A stretch of 56,998 nt of DNA from Alistipes sp. (GTDB lineage: Bacteria; Bacteroidota; Bacteroidia; Bacteroidales; Rikenellaceae), in the NCBI GenBank assembly GCA_017465575.1, contig JAFTVX010000039.1:1-56998 (forward strand), read 5' to 3'. The position numbers and the translations under genes were made by a program. The first letter of the stretch is position 1. Each line of letters begins with the position of its first letter. Under the pieces are notes generated by a model. That model was not told the DNA's origin, did not search any database, and saw only the letters and a list, made by a program, of their open reading frames with translations. Shown in pieces: positions 1 to 8,358 of the stretch.

Positions 1-167
1 CGCACACTGCCCAAATGGTCGGTGATATAATAGTTAGTAGCCCAACTATTATCTGCAAATACAGCACGACCGCCAGTGATTGCAATACTCTCTGGAACTA
101 ATGCACCATTCTCTACACTCCATCTCAAAGAACCAGTATAGACAAAGCCATTGCCTATGCTACAAAG
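1..167 (-). pseudogene. RHS/YD-repeat protein fragment (cut by window edge)
   Basis: The minus strand is open from 167 to the window edge and encodes about 55 residues including the segment YYITDHLGSVR, the hallmark of the RHS/YD-repeat core (a DHLGS motif that precedes the variable toxin tip in RHS proteins). A stop codon (TAA, 168-170) lies immediately upstream in frame and there is no start codon, so the visible part is headless: it is either a degraded RHS remnant or an orphan core/tip segment displaced from a full RHS gene. The rest lies beyond position 1. RHS proteins are large secreted or surface polymorphic toxins; no partner immunity gene is visible. Recognition of the motif is firm, the pseudogene call is inference. 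Confidence 0.6.
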
Positions 168-185
168 TTAATAAAAAATAAACCT

Positions 186-360
186 TGAGCAAAGAGGATT
201 GTTAGTTTTTAGAATGAGAAATGAGCAATCTTTCTTTCAATGAGAAATGAGCAATTAGAAATTAGCAATGAGCAATCTTTTATATAAAACTTCCACTGAA
301 AAAACATTTTAACCCATTGTAACCCATTGTAACCCATTGTAACTCATTTTAACCCACTAT
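186..360. repeat. Left arm of a large modular inverted repeat
   Basis: Reads, in order, a GAGCAAAGA unit, a TTGTTAGTTTTTAG unit, a spacer containing ACTTCCACTGAAAAAAC, and then tandem ten-base units of the type TAACCCATTG. The reverse complement of 1133-1250 shows the same units in the same order, including ACTTCCGCTGAAAAATC. The two arms are about 770 bp apart. Confidence 0.65.
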
Positions 361-433
361 CAAAGACAACAGTGACGAGAGAGACCACAGAGAATTGTTA
401 GTCGTTAGAGCGACTTATCTAAAAAAAGATTGT

Positions 434-775
434 TATCCAGTGTATATCTCAAATCACTATCCTTGTTATAACATTGTTACAACATAGATAATATAATTTT
501 GCATTGTACTTTAAGTATTCTAACATACTACTACCCTACCTTGTATCGTTGTATTTTCTATTCCACTTGATTAATCTTTGTATAATTATAATATTTTTTT
601 ACAACATTAAAAGTAATAATAATATCCAGTGTATATCTCAAATCACTATCTATGTTATAACATTGTTACAACATAGATAATATATTTTTGCATCGTACTT
701 TAAGTATTCTAACATACCACTACCCTACCTTGTATCGCAGAATTTTCTATTCCACTTGATTAATCATTGTATAAT
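434..775. repeat. Direct repeat pair, about 153 bp each, 189 bp apart
   Basis: Copies at about 434-586 and 623-775 are nearly identical. Each contains GTTATAAC-ATT-GTTACAAC (465-483 and 654-672), the same two-half-site motif, at the same 11-base offset, as the satellite at 8.55-9.65 kb. Confidence 0.75.
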
Positions 776-1132
776 CATTGATAATAGAAAAAGCATTGTA
801 AAAGGTTTAATAATAAGGAGTTATTATTTTTAGATAGGGTTAGTGGAGAAGGCAGATAGTTTTAGGGGATAACTGATTGAGTTATCCGACTTCTCTCTGC
901 TCCTATGTTTACTCTCTGAAAACACTCTCTATTGGGTTAAAATGAGTTACAATGAGTATTTCTTCTACACTCACGGGTATCTATTTAGGTACCCGCGCGG
1001 GTTATTCTGAGTATAGCGATAAATCTCGCAGTTAGCGGTTTGGTCGATGGTAGTGCATACCTCAAGATCCCTCGTTACACTTAGGATGACATCCTCTAAC
1101 AACTAATAACTAACAACTAACAACTCTCATTT

Positions 1133-1250
1133 CTAGTGGGTTAAAATGAGTTAAAATGAGTTACGATGTGTTAAAATGGGTTAAAATGATTTTTCAGCGG
1201 AAGTCTTCTAATAACTAATAACTAACAACTAAAAACTCTCTTTGCTCTTA
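1133..1250. repeat. Right arm of the large modular inverted repeat
   Basis: Five tandem ten-base units of the GGGTTAAAAT/GAGTTAAAAT type (1138-1189), then TTTTTCAGCGGAAGT, then TAACAACTAAAAAC units, then CTCTTTGCTC. It is the inverted counterpart of 186-360, with the modules in mirror order. Confidence 0.65.
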
Positions 1251-1677
1251 ACCTCGCGGGTGTCATTTTTAGTACCCGCATGGCAAGTGGAGCAACTTGT
1301 ATAGAAACCCTTATTATTTATCTTGCACTTATGCATCGTATAACCATCGATGATTATCACACCAAAATTTTCAACAATTATTATTTATTTTTTTAATACT
1401 TATATTTATTAATAATAATTAAAGAATAATAATAAACCCTGTTGAAAGTGTCAGCAACTATTTTTATCTATATTTACCAACACTATTTTTACTTTTTGTT
1501 TATTATTTTTGTTTGTAATTATTTAATAATAAGTAAAATATAAAATTATTAACACAATTAACACTTGTTGTTTTTGATTCTTAACATTTAAAAAATATTA
1601 ACATTGGTTGGGGATAAACCCCGAAAAACGGGTTGATAAAATTATCAGCAAAATATGGTCTAAAAATTTGGAAATAA

Positions 1678-1708
1678 AAAGCGGTCGTATATACCACGAC
1701 CGCTTTCT
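1678..1708 (-). terminator. Intrinsic terminator of mrp
   Basis: AAAGCGGTCGT pairs with ACGACCGCTTT around a short loop. Read on the minus strand the stem is followed by a T-rich run, about 50 bases after the mrp stop codon. Confidence 0.8.
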
Positions 1709-1759
1709 AAAATGCAAATTATTTTATAAAAAATTATCCTCACATTTATCAACCACTTC

Positions 1760-2815
1760 TTAACACTCCGAGGGTAACTTTTCAACAACCTTATCGGCAA
1801 TATCGGCATAGTATTCCGAAACTCGCTCATCAAACTCCGAGCCCGGGCGACCCGAATCACCACCATCCATAATAGACTGAATAATAGGAACTTCGCCCAA
1901 AACATCTACGCCAACCTCCTCGGCATAGCGCTTTGCACCGCCCTTACCAAAGATATAATACTTATTATTGGGCAGCTCCTCGGGGGTAAACCACGCCATA
2001 TTCTCGACAATACCCAACACAGGCACCGCAACCTGCTCGTGGCGGAACATCTCGACACCACGCACAACATCCGCAACGGCAATAACCTGAGGCGTAGAGA
2101 CAATCACAGCGCCCGAGAGCTTAACCTCGTTGATAATGGAGAGGTGTATATCGCCTGTTCCAGGAGGAAGGTCGATAAGCAAATAGTCCAACTTACCCCA
2201 ACTTGTCTGGTGGATAAGCTGATGCAGAGCATTTACCGCCATACCACCACGCCACATAAGGGCATCTGTAGGCTTGATAAAGAAGCCGATAGACATAAGC
2301 TTAATACCCAACGACTGCGCGGGAATGATATACTGGTTGCCCGCTTCATCTATCTCTGCCTCGGGAACATAGCCCTCGACACCAAACATCTTGGTCTGCG
2401 AAGGACCATAGATATCGGCATCCAAAATACCGACATTGCAGCCGTGGCGGCGCAACGCAACAGCGAGATTTGCCGTAACCGTTGACTTACCTACACCACC
2501 CTTGCCCGAGGCGATGGCGATGATATGCTTTATCTCGTTTGTCGTGGTTTGCTGCTCACGACGACGAGGCTTGGGGGCTGCCTCGCGAATGATTACCATA
2601 GTCTGGCTCTCGGGAAAATGCTCCGCCATAACCTGCTCTACGGCACGCTTAATCTTCTGTGCAAAGGGGTCGCGCGCCTTCTGAAAGCGTAGCGTAATGG
2701 CTATATTGCCATCATCACCCAAGTCTGCACGGTCCACGAAACCGCTATCCACGATATTCTGCTCGGTCTCGGGGTGTATAATAGTTTTAAGTAGTGCTTC
2801 TAACTGCTCGTTCAT
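1760..2815 (-). CDS. mrp: Mrp/NBP35-family P-loop ATPase, Fe-S cluster carrier
   Basis: Cytoplasmic ATPase that in this family binds and hands over Fe-S clusters. 351 residues: an N-terminal MIP18/DUF59 domain (about 1-85), then the deviant Walker [10 protein letters not shown] (104-112), an LDADIYGPS switch segment (about 131) and the DLPPGTGD Walker B-like motif. The region that usually carries a cluster-binding CxxC reads [20 protein letters not shown] and has no cysteine, so cluster binding by the canonical pair cannot be assumed. It is the last gene of a leftward run sppA, DUF1016 protein, mrp (27 bp from the middle gene), and a terminator follows. Family assignment is secure; the missing cysteines are seen directly. 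Confidence 0.93.
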   Translation of the reverse strand: MNEQLEALLKTIIHPETEQNIVDSGFVDRADLGDDGNIAITLRFQKARDPFAQKIKRAVEQVMAEHFPESQTMVIIREAAPKPRRREQQTTTNEIKHIIAIASGKGGVGKSTVTANLAVALRRHGCNVGILDADIYGPSQTKMFGVEGYVPEAEIDEAGNQYIIPAQSLGIKLMSIGFFIKPTDALMWRGGMAVNALHQLIHQTSWGKLDYLLIDLPPGTGDIHLSIINEVKLSGAVIVSTPQVIAVADVVRGVEMFRHEQVAVPVLGIVENMAWFTPEELPNNKYYIFGKGGAKRYAEEVGVDVLGEVPIIQSIMDGGDSGRPGSEFDERVSEYYADIADKVVEKLPSEC

Positions 2816-2842
2816 ATATAATGTATTTATTTATATAATTAT

Positions 2843-3316
2843 CTAATTAAGAGAATCACTCTCTTGCTGTAATCTAAAAATCTCTTTTTGTTGTTCTATC
2901 TCTTTTTTCAACTCCTCTTTTGAAGGCTCGTATATATACCAATTGCGAGCCTCCACATCACTTACCGTAAGCAACTCACGGAAATGTGTCCAAGTGAGAT
3001 TTGGCACTCGCGAATGCCAAATCTCTATGTCCTTGAAATAGAGATAGAATTGGCGATAATCTTGCAAGCGACGAGCTGAATAAGAGTTACCATAAATAGG
3101 AGTCAATTCAGAAGCAAGATTTTGCAATAATGCTTTACCATATTCTGCTCTCACAGAACCCCCTTGCTCCTCTTCCACAATACGCCTTCCGACCAACCAA
3201 TTAGATTGAATCATCAAAGAATTAATAGAAGAGTATGTCTGTTGTTTTGCCTTTTCTATAATAAGTTTTATATCAGCAATAATATCTTTACTATTATGAA
3301 TTTGAATATCTTTCAT
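2843..3316 (-). CDS. Orphan DUF1016 N-terminal domain protein (YhcG-like, no nuclease domain)
   Basis: 157 residues matching the N-terminal half of DUF1016/YhcG proteins: recognisable are SNWLVGRRIVEEEQ, YGKALLQNLASEL, YSARRLQDYRQFY and the turn LTWTHFRELL. Full-length relatives are roughly twice as long and end in a PDDEXK nuclease domain; here the reading frame ends in a charged tail (KEELKKEIEQQKEIFRLQQE) and only 27 bp separate it from mrp, so the nuclease half is absent. The gene is visibly more AT-rich than sppA and mrp, between which it sits with 23 and 27 bp gaps, suggesting acquisition into an existing operon. Possible roles of the free domain (DNA binding, or a partner of a nuclease elsewhere) are inference. 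Confidence 0.8.
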   Translation of the reverse strand: MKDIQIHNSKDIIADIKLIIEKAKQQTYSSINSLMIQSNWLVGRRIVEEEQGGSVRAEYGKALLQNLASELTPIYGNSYSARRLQDYRQFYLYFKDIEIWHSRVPNLTWTHFRELLTVSDVEARNWYIYEPSKEELKKEIEQQKEIFRLQQESDSLN

Positions 3317-3339
3317 AATAATTGATAGGGATTTACTCT

Positions 3340-5148
3340 TTAAAATTTCATCTCCATAAAGGGCATAATGGTCTGAATACCCGAGAGGTTAAGGATGCGG
3401 TAGTTCTCCTCGACAAACTCTCGTAGCTCCATCGAGGGCTCTACGCCCAAGGTCTTGGCGCTGGTCGAAGAGAGCATCGACAACCACTCATCGAAGGGTG
3501 TCATTGCGGCACGGAACTCATACAATGCAAAGTCTGAGCCCAAGTCTGCCATATCTGCAGCCTTGGCAATAGCCTCGGTAAGACCGCCATAGCTATCCAC
3601 AAGACCTATTTCTGTTGCCATTGCGCCACTCCAAACACGACCCTCGGCAACCTCCAAGACATCCTCAATCTCCATATTACGACCCTCGGCAACCTTCGAG
3701 GTGAAGACCTCGTATACCTCATCTACGCCACGCATAAACATTGCACGCTCGGCTGCAGTAAGACCTCGTGCCATACCCAAGCCACCTGCCGAAGGCGAAG
3801 TGCCCACGGTGTCGAACGATACGCCAAGCTTATTTTTCAAAGCCTTCGAGAGGTCGGGAATCATACCGAAAACGCCGATAGAGCCAGTGAGCGTGAAGCG
3901 GTCTGCAAAGATATAGTCGGCAGGAGCAGAGATATAGTAGCCACCGCTGGCTGCCATCTCACCCATCGATACCACCACAGGCTTCTCGCGCTGTAGCAAC
4001 ACCATCTCGCGCCAAACGATATCCGATGCGATAGCCGAGCCACCGGGCGAGTTCACACGCAAAACAACAGCCTTGGTGTTCTCGTCGTAGCGCGCACGCT
4101 GCAACTTCTCGGCAAGTGTCGAGCCATAGATATAGCCCTCAACCTCCATTGCGCCATCTACAATCTGACCCTCGGCATAGATAATTGCCACGGTAGGCTT
4201 CGACGAGAAGGGCATCATATCAACAGTTGCCGAGAGGGGTGCACCACACTTCGCAACATACTCACCCAACGAAATCTTATTGAGGCGGTGGTCGTCGCTC
4301 TCCGAAGCACCAAGTGCCAACATCTGCTCTACCGCCTTATCCTCGTAGCAAACTACATCCACCAAGCCTGCCTTCTCAGCCTCGTCAGCCAACGATACCT
4401 CAAGGTTGGCAGCGAGAGCCTTAACACGCTCTATATCAAGACCTCGGCTTGTGGCGATATCGCCTGCAAAGGCCTCCCACATACTATCCGACAACGCCTG
4501 CATCTGCTCACGATTGGCTGGCGACATCTCATTGAGGATATAGGGCTCTACGGCACTCTTATACTTGCATACCGTGGGGCGAATAGCCTCGACCTTGACA
4601 TCGAGACGGTCCAACAAATCCTTGAAGAAGGGGGTCATCGATGCCAAGCCCTTCAACTCGAACGAGCCGTAGGGGTGCATCATAACGATATCGGCCACCG
4701 ATGCGAGGTAGTACTCCGTCTGTGTATAGATATCGTCATAGGCAACAACCCACTTGCCCGACTCTTTGAAACGAAGGATTGCCTGGCGCAACTCCTCAAG
4801 GTTAGCGCCACCGATGATGCCCACGCCATTCTGGTGGATGCAGATACCTGCGATTGCAGGGTCAGTCGCCGCCTTCTCGATAGCGGTGAGAGCGCCAAGA
4901 AGTGTTATGGGCGACTCGAAAGTCATCGTCTCGGGATTTAGTGTGCCGAGGGGTGATGCCGAGGGCGAGTCGACGATATTTTCGTTAAGGTTGATATACA
5001 ATACCGAGTTAGCGGGGGTAGGAAGCTCGGGTGTTGAGCCCAACGATGCAACCATACCGACACCAGCAAAGATAAAGAATAGGGTAGTGGCAATACCGCC
5101 CACTACAACTGCCAATAACGAGGCAAGAAAAACCTTAGAGAATTTCAT
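3340..5148 (-). CDS. sppA: Signal peptide peptidase SppA, 67K type
   Basis: Membrane-anchored serine protease that cleaves leftover signal peptides after secretion. 602 residues with an N-terminal transmembrane helix (about 7-35), then the two tandem S49 domains of the long (67K) form. The Ser/Lys dyad is visible: Lys197 in CKYKSAVEP of the first domain and Ser401 in EMAASGGYY of the second, close to the positions known in the E. coli enzyme (209 and 409). First gene of the leftward run with the DUF1016 gene and mrp. Upstream, TACCTTTG (minus strand, 5178-5185) fits the -7 element; no clear -33 is seen. Confidence 0.95.
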   Translation of the reverse strand: MKFSKVFLASLLAVVVGGIATTLFFIFAGVGMVASLGSTPELPTPANSVLYINLNENIVDSPSASPLGTLNPETMTFESPITLLGALTAIEKAATDPAIAGICIHQNGVGIIGGANLEELRQAILRFKESGKWVVAYDDIYTQTEYYLASVADIVMMHPYGSFELKGLASMTPFFKDLLDRLDVKVEAIRPTVCKYKSAVEPYILNEMSPANREQMQALSDSMWEAFAGDIATSRGLDIERVKALAANLEVSLADEAEKAGLVDVVCYEDKAVEQMLALGASESDDHRLNKISLGEYVAKCGAPLSATVDMMPFSSKPTVAIIYAEGQIVDGAMEVEGYIYGSTLAEKLQRARYDENTKAVVLRVNSPGGSAIASDIVWREMVLLQREKPVVVSMGEMAASGGYYISAPADYIFADRFTLTGSIGVFGMIPDLSKALKNKLGVSFDTVGTSPSAGGLGMARGLTAAERAMFMRGVDEVYEVFTSKVAEGRNMEIEDVLEVAEGRVWSGAMATEIGLVDSYGGLTEAIAKAADMADLGSDFALYEFRAAMTPFDEWLSMLSSTSAKTLGVEPSMELREFVEENYRILNLSGIQTIMPFMEMKF

Positions 5149-5177
5149 AATATATAAGTGTTATTTATTACCTAACG

Positions 5178-5185
5178 CAAAGGTA
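5178..5185 (-). promoter_or_regulatory. Probable -7 element of sppA
   Basis: TACCTTTG on the minus strand, 30 bp before the sppA start. Further upstream lies a GAAAGAGCGAAGATGAAAGA-type repeat, also seen before lolC-like, Bro-N and dapD promoters. No TTTG at the ideal spacing. Confidence 0.45.
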
Positions 5186-5239
5186 ATAAAAAAAAGATGA
5201 AAGAGCGAAGATGAAAGATAAGGATTTGTGTTTATAGAA

Positions 5240-5263
5240 AAAGAGAGCCTTTTAGCTCTCTTT
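5240..5263 (-). terminator. Intrinsic terminator of the NCS2 permease
   Basis: AAAGAGAGC and GCTCTCTTT pair around a six-base loop; on the minus strand the stem is followed by a T-rich run. It lies 35 bp after the permease stop codon. Confidence 0.75.
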
Positions 5264-5297
5264 CTCTCTTCTATCTCTTTGCTCTTTGAAGTTTTCT

Positions 5298-6590
5298 TTA
5301 GATAAAGATATACTTCAAGATAAAGAGTATTGCAAGGATATACATTGCGGGGGTGAGTTTCTTGAACTTGCCGCAGAACATATTGAGCAATACATAGGTG
5401 ATAAGACCGATAAGGATACCGTCAGAAATCGAGTATGCCAAGGGCATCAGGATGATGCAGACAAAGGCGGGGATAGACTCGGTGTAGTCGCTGAAATCGA
5501 TCTTGCAGATAGGCTCCAACATCAGCAAGCCCACGATGATAAGCACGGGAGCAGTAGCTGCCGAGGGTATCGAGAGGAAGAGGGGCGAGAAGAAGAGCGT
5601 GATGGCGAAGCAGCAAGCGATGGTGAAGGCTGTCATACCTGTACGACCGCCCTGTGCAACACCCGCAGCACTCTCGACATAGGTTGTTGTGGTAGATGTA
5701 CCGAGAATAGCACCCGCGGTGGTTGCGATAGCATCTGCCATAAATGCCTGGTTGAGGCACTCAATCTTGCCCTCCTTATTTACCATACCCGCGCGCGTAC
5801 ATACGCCGATAAGTGTACCCACGGTGTCGAACATATCGATAAAGAGGAAGGTAAATACCACAACCAACATATCCAAAGACCAGATATCGCTCCACTGGAA
5901 CTGGCAGAAGATAGGCTCGATAGACTCGGGCATCGAGAGGACGCCACGATACTCGGTGATGCCCATAGGGATGCCGATAAGCGTTGTAAGGAGGATACCG
6001 ATAAGCATCGCGCCACGCACATTCTTAACATAGAGGAAGCCTGTGATCATCAAGCCGATAAGACCGAGGAGTGCCGAGCCAGAGGTGATGTCGCCAAGGG
6101 CAACGAGCGTAGCATCGTTGTTGACGATGATACCAGCATTCTGCACACCGATAAAGGCGATAAAGAGACCGATACCGCCACCGATAGCATAGCGGAGGTT
6201 GACAGGAATGGCGTTTACGATAGCCTCACGGACATTAGATATGGTGAGGAGGATAAAGATAATACCCTCGATAAATACCGCAGTAAGCGCAAACTGCCAA
6301 GGGTAGCCCATAGCCATACATACGGTGTAGACGAAGAAGGCATTGAGACCCATACCTGGTGCAAGACCGAATGGGAGCTTGCCCCAAAGTGCCATCATCA
6401 AGCAGCCTACGATAGCTGCCAAGGCTGTAGAGGTGAATACTGCGCCCGCGGGCATACCGTCGAGCTGGCTGAACATTGCGGGATTTACCGCCAAGATGTA
6501 GGACATCGTAAGGAAGGTAGTGATACCTGCCACTATCTCCGTGCGGACCTTATGTTCGCCCTTCACGAAGCCAAAAAGTTTGTTAAGCAT
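5298..6590 (-). CDS. NCS2-family purine permease (AzgA/PbuG-like)
   Basis: Inner-membrane proton symporter for nucleobases. 430 residues with the multi-helix NCS2 architecture. Diagnostic stretches of the adenine/hypoxanthine/guanine (AzgA) branch are present: EIVAGITTFLTMSYILAVNP near the N-terminus, FGLAPGMGLNAFF (helix 3), and IGGGIGLFIAFIGVQNAGI, followed by GTSTTTTYVESAAGVAQGGR. Those features favour hypoxanthine/guanine/adenine over xanthine or uracil, but the exact substrate is inference. Monocistronic: terminator downstream (5240-5263) and a -7 TACCTTTG on the minus strand at 6614-6621, just before the start. Confidence 0.92.
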   Translation of the reverse strand: MLNKLFGFVKGEHKVRTEIVAGITTFLTMSYILAVNPAMFSQLDGMPAGAVFTSTALAAIVGCLMMALWGKLPFGLAPGMGLNAFFVYTVCMAMGYPWQFALTAVFIEGIIFILLTISNVREAIVNAIPVNLRYAIGGGIGLFIAFIGVQNAGIIVNNDATLVALGDITSGSALLGLIGLMITGFLYVKNVRGAMLIGILLTTLIGIPMGITEYRGVLSMPESIEPIFCQFQWSDIWSLDMLVVVFTFLFIDMFDTVGTLIGVCTRAGMVNKEGKIECLNQAFMADAIATTAGAILGTSTTTTYVESAAGVAQGGRTGMTAFTIACCFAITLFFSPLFLSIPSAATAPVLIIVGLLMLEPICKIDFSDYTESIPAFVCIILMPLAYSISDGILIGLITYVLLNMFCGKFKKLTPAMYILAILFILKYIFI

Positions 6591-6649
6591 AGGGTTACGA
6601 AATTAGTTTAGTGCAAAGGTATGAAAAAATAATGAGAAATAATATATAA

Positions 6650-6744
6650 TGGGTTAAAATGAGTTACGATAAGTTAAAATGTTTCTTCATTGGAAAAAGC
6701 GTATTAACTCATTGTAACTTATCGCAACACATTTTAACTCATTG
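6650..6744. repeat. Hairpin built of ten-base tandem repeats
   Basis: The left arm (6650-6691) reads GGGTTAAAAT, GAGTTACGAT, AAGTTAAAAT; the right arm (6703-6744) is the same unit set inverted (TTAACTCATTGTAACTTATC, then CAACACATTTTAACTCATTG). The unit length of ten bases phases the A-tracts with the helix. It sits immediately left of the structured element pair at 6759-7032. Confidence 0.7.
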
Positions 6745-6758
6745 TTCGCAACAGCGCA

Positions 6759-6904
6759 ACCTACCAGCCAGCACGACCCAATTTCTTGTCAGAGTGGTGC
6801 TAATGTGGCGCAGACACGAAAATGGCGGATGGGACATACTATGCGTATTTCCCATTCGCCATTTTGACCGAAGCGTCGCAGTAGCGCCGCTATCACAAGA
6901 AATT
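6759..6904 (+). ncRNA. Structured repeat element, copy 1 (candidate RNA)
   Basis: A 21-base leader (6759-6779, CTACCAGCCAGCACGACCC core) precedes a 125-base core (6780-6904). The core folds as one long interrupted hairpin: outer stem AATTTCTTGT/ACAAGAAATT, second stem AGTGGTGCTA/TAGCGCCGCT, short GGCGC/GCGTC helix, then apical AAAATGGCGGATGGGA with TCCCATTCGCCATTTT and ATAC/GTAT. T·G pairs occur where the minus strand would have A·C, which favours a + strand RNA. The core abuts copy 2 with a single base between them. Confidence 0.7.
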
Positions 6905-6905
6905 C

Positions 6906-7032
6906 AATTTGTCGTCAAAAGTCGTGAGATGTGGTGCCAAATGAAAGAGCCTCGGATGGGACATACTAAGATGTATTTCCCATTCGGGGCTCTAAGTTTG
7001 GTGCCGCAGATTGCGGCTTTTCACGGCAAATT
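6906..7032 (+). ncRNA. Structured repeat element, copy 2 (candidate RNA)
   Basis: A 127-base core directly following copy 1, without its own leader. Outer stem AATTTGTCGT/ACGGCAAATT, second stem AAAAGTCGTGA/TTGCGGCTTTT, GGTGCC/GGTGCC (via G·U pairs), apical GAGCCTCGGATGGGA with TCCCATTCGGGGCTC. Sequence differs from copy 1 at many paired positions while pairing is kept. Its last bases (7031-7032) are part of the kbl stop codon (TAA on the minus strand, 7031-7033). Confidence 0.7.
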
Positions 7033-8218
7033 ACTTAAGGACGCCGAGTTTCTTGCCAACTTTCACGAATGCCTCAACGCAACGGTCGAGCTGCTCGGTG
7101 GTGTGACCAGCAGATACCTGAACACGGATACGAGCCTGACCCTTAGGCACTACGGGGTAGTAGAAACCGGTTACGAATACGCCCTCGTTCTGAAGCTCTG
7201 CTGCGAAGTCCTGCGAAAGCTTAGCATCGTAGAGCATAACAGCGCAGATAGCAGATACGGTGGGCTTGATGTCGAAGCCTGCAGCAATCATCTTTGAGCG
7301 GAAGTGCTCAACATTTGCTACGAGCTGGTCGTGGAGCTTGTCGCTCTCCTCCAACATCTTGAACATCTCGATAGATGCACCAACCACTGCGGGGGGCAAT
7401 GAGTTAGAGAAGAGGTAGGGGCGTGAACGCTGGCGGAGCATATCGATAATCTCCTTGCGACCAGTGGTGAAGCCACCTACTGCGCCACCAAATGCCTTAC
7501 CGAGAGTACCGGTGAGGATATCCACCTTGCCACGAAGGTTGTAGAGCTCGGTGATACCGCGACCAGTCTTACCCAAGACACCAGCTGAGTGGCACTCGTC
7601 AACCATTACAAGAGCATCGTACTTCTCTGCCAACTCGCAAATCTTGTCGAGGGGAGCAGCGTTACCGTCCATAGAGAATACACCGTCGGTAACGATGATG
7701 CGGAAGCGCTGTGCCTGTGCCTGCTTCAAGCACTCCTCCAACTCTGCCATATCGGCATTAGCATAGCGGTAGCGCTGTGCCTTGCAGAGGCGAACACCGT
7801 CGATGATAGATGCGTGGTTCAAAGCGTCAGAGATGATAGCATCCTCGGCAGTGAACAAGGGCTCGAATACGCCACCATTAGCATCGAAGCAAGCAGCGTA
7901 GAGAATGGTATCCTCGGTGCCGAAGTAGTCGGCGATAGCCTTCTCAAGCTCCTTGTGCATATCCTGGCAGCCGCAGATGAAGCGTACTGACGACATACCG
8001 AAGCCACGGTCGTCCAAGGCCTTCTTTGCAGCATCGATAAGACGCTGGTTGTCAGAGAGACCGAGGTAGTTGTTAGCGCAGAAGTTCAATACGGGGCGGT
8101 TTGCTACATTGATCTCGGCACGCTGAGGTGACTCAATGATACGCTCTGTCTTGTACAAGCCGGCAGCCTTGATCTCTGCCAACTCATTCTGCAAATGCTG
8201 CTGAAATTTTCCGTACAT
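7031..8218 (-). CDS. kbl: Glycine C-acetyltransferase (2-amino-3-ketobutyrate CoA ligase)
   Basis: PLP enzyme of the alpha-oxoamine synthase family; converts 2-amino-3-ketobutyrate and CoA to glycine and acetyl-CoA in threonine breakdown. 395 residues from the ATG at 8216-8218, which begins MYGKFQQHL as in known Kbl; an in-frame start 69 bp upstream would add an unrelated tail. PLP-binding Lys241 lies in GTLGKAFGG; DECHSAG and GMSSVRFICG are typical of Kbl rather than of serine palmitoyltransferase or AONS. No threonine dehydrogenase is adjacent. A two-box promoter (8291-8322) lies upstream. Two structured elements follow directly at the stop codon in place of an ordinary terminator. Confidence 0.93.
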   Translation of the reverse strand: MYGKFQQHLQNELAEIKAAGLYKTERIIESPQRAEINVANRPVLNFCANNYLGLSDNQRLIDAAKKALDDRGFGMSSVRFICGCQDMHKELEKAIADYFGTEDTILYAACFDANGGVFEPLFTAEDAIISDALNHASIIDGVRLCKAQRYRYANADMAELEECLKQAQAQRFRIIVTDGVFSMDGNAAPLDKICELAEKYDALVMVDECHSAGVLGKTGRGITELYNLRGKVDILTGTLGKAFGGAVGGFTTGRKEIIDMLRQRSRPYLFSNSLPPAVVGASIEMFKMLEESDKLHDQLVANVEHFRSKMIAAGFDIKPTVSAICAVMLYDAKLSQDFAAELQNEGVFVTGFYYPVVPKGQARIRVQVSAGHTTEQLDRCVEAFVKVGKKLGVLK

Positions 8219-8290
8219 TGTAGTAAGTTTTAAGTTATTGTATTGATGAATCTTAGTCGAAGGACAAAGCGCTATTAGCGCTATCAACTA

Positions 8291-8322
8291 CAAAGATAGA
8301 AATTTTTTTCTCATTATGCAAA
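8291..8322 (-). promoter_or_regulatory. Promoter of kbl
   Basis: On the minus strand: TTTG (8319-8322), 20 bp, TATCTTTG (8291-8298), the Bacteroidetes housekeeping sigma pattern, about 70 bp before the start codon. Confidence 0.65.
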
Positions 8323-8358
8323 AAAAATTGGGGTGGGGTATGGTTGAGCGCCGTTGGA

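Larger units (their letters stand above)
168..1676. repeat. Gene-free repeat field between RHS fragment and mrp
   Basis: No credible gene. From left to right: an outer inverted-repeat arm (186-360) made of GAGCAAAGA-like, TTAGTTTTTAG-like and ten-base TAACCCATTG-like units; a direct repeat pair (434-586 and 623-775); AT-rich sequence; a second block of TAACAACTAA units (1095-1130); the matching outer arm (1133-1250); then a very AT-rich stretch (1360-1640) with no recognisable signal. Confidence 0.6.

Noticed and set aside
4288-4941. Open frame on the + strand opposite sppA
   Set aside because: Antisense to a gene with both catalytic residues identified; no independent support.
5286-6611. 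Long open frame on the + strand opposite the NCS2 permease
   Set aside because: The permease on the minus strand has clear family motifs; the opposite frame has no family features and is an antisense artefact of biased codon use.
6659-7297. Open frame on the + strand through the two structured elements
   Set aside because: It crosses the repeat hairpin, both elements and the 3' end of kbl; codons show no coding pattern.
8219-8287. Longer N-terminus of Kbl
   Set aside because: The extra 23 residues do not match the family; the ATG at 8218 begins the conserved MYGKF start.
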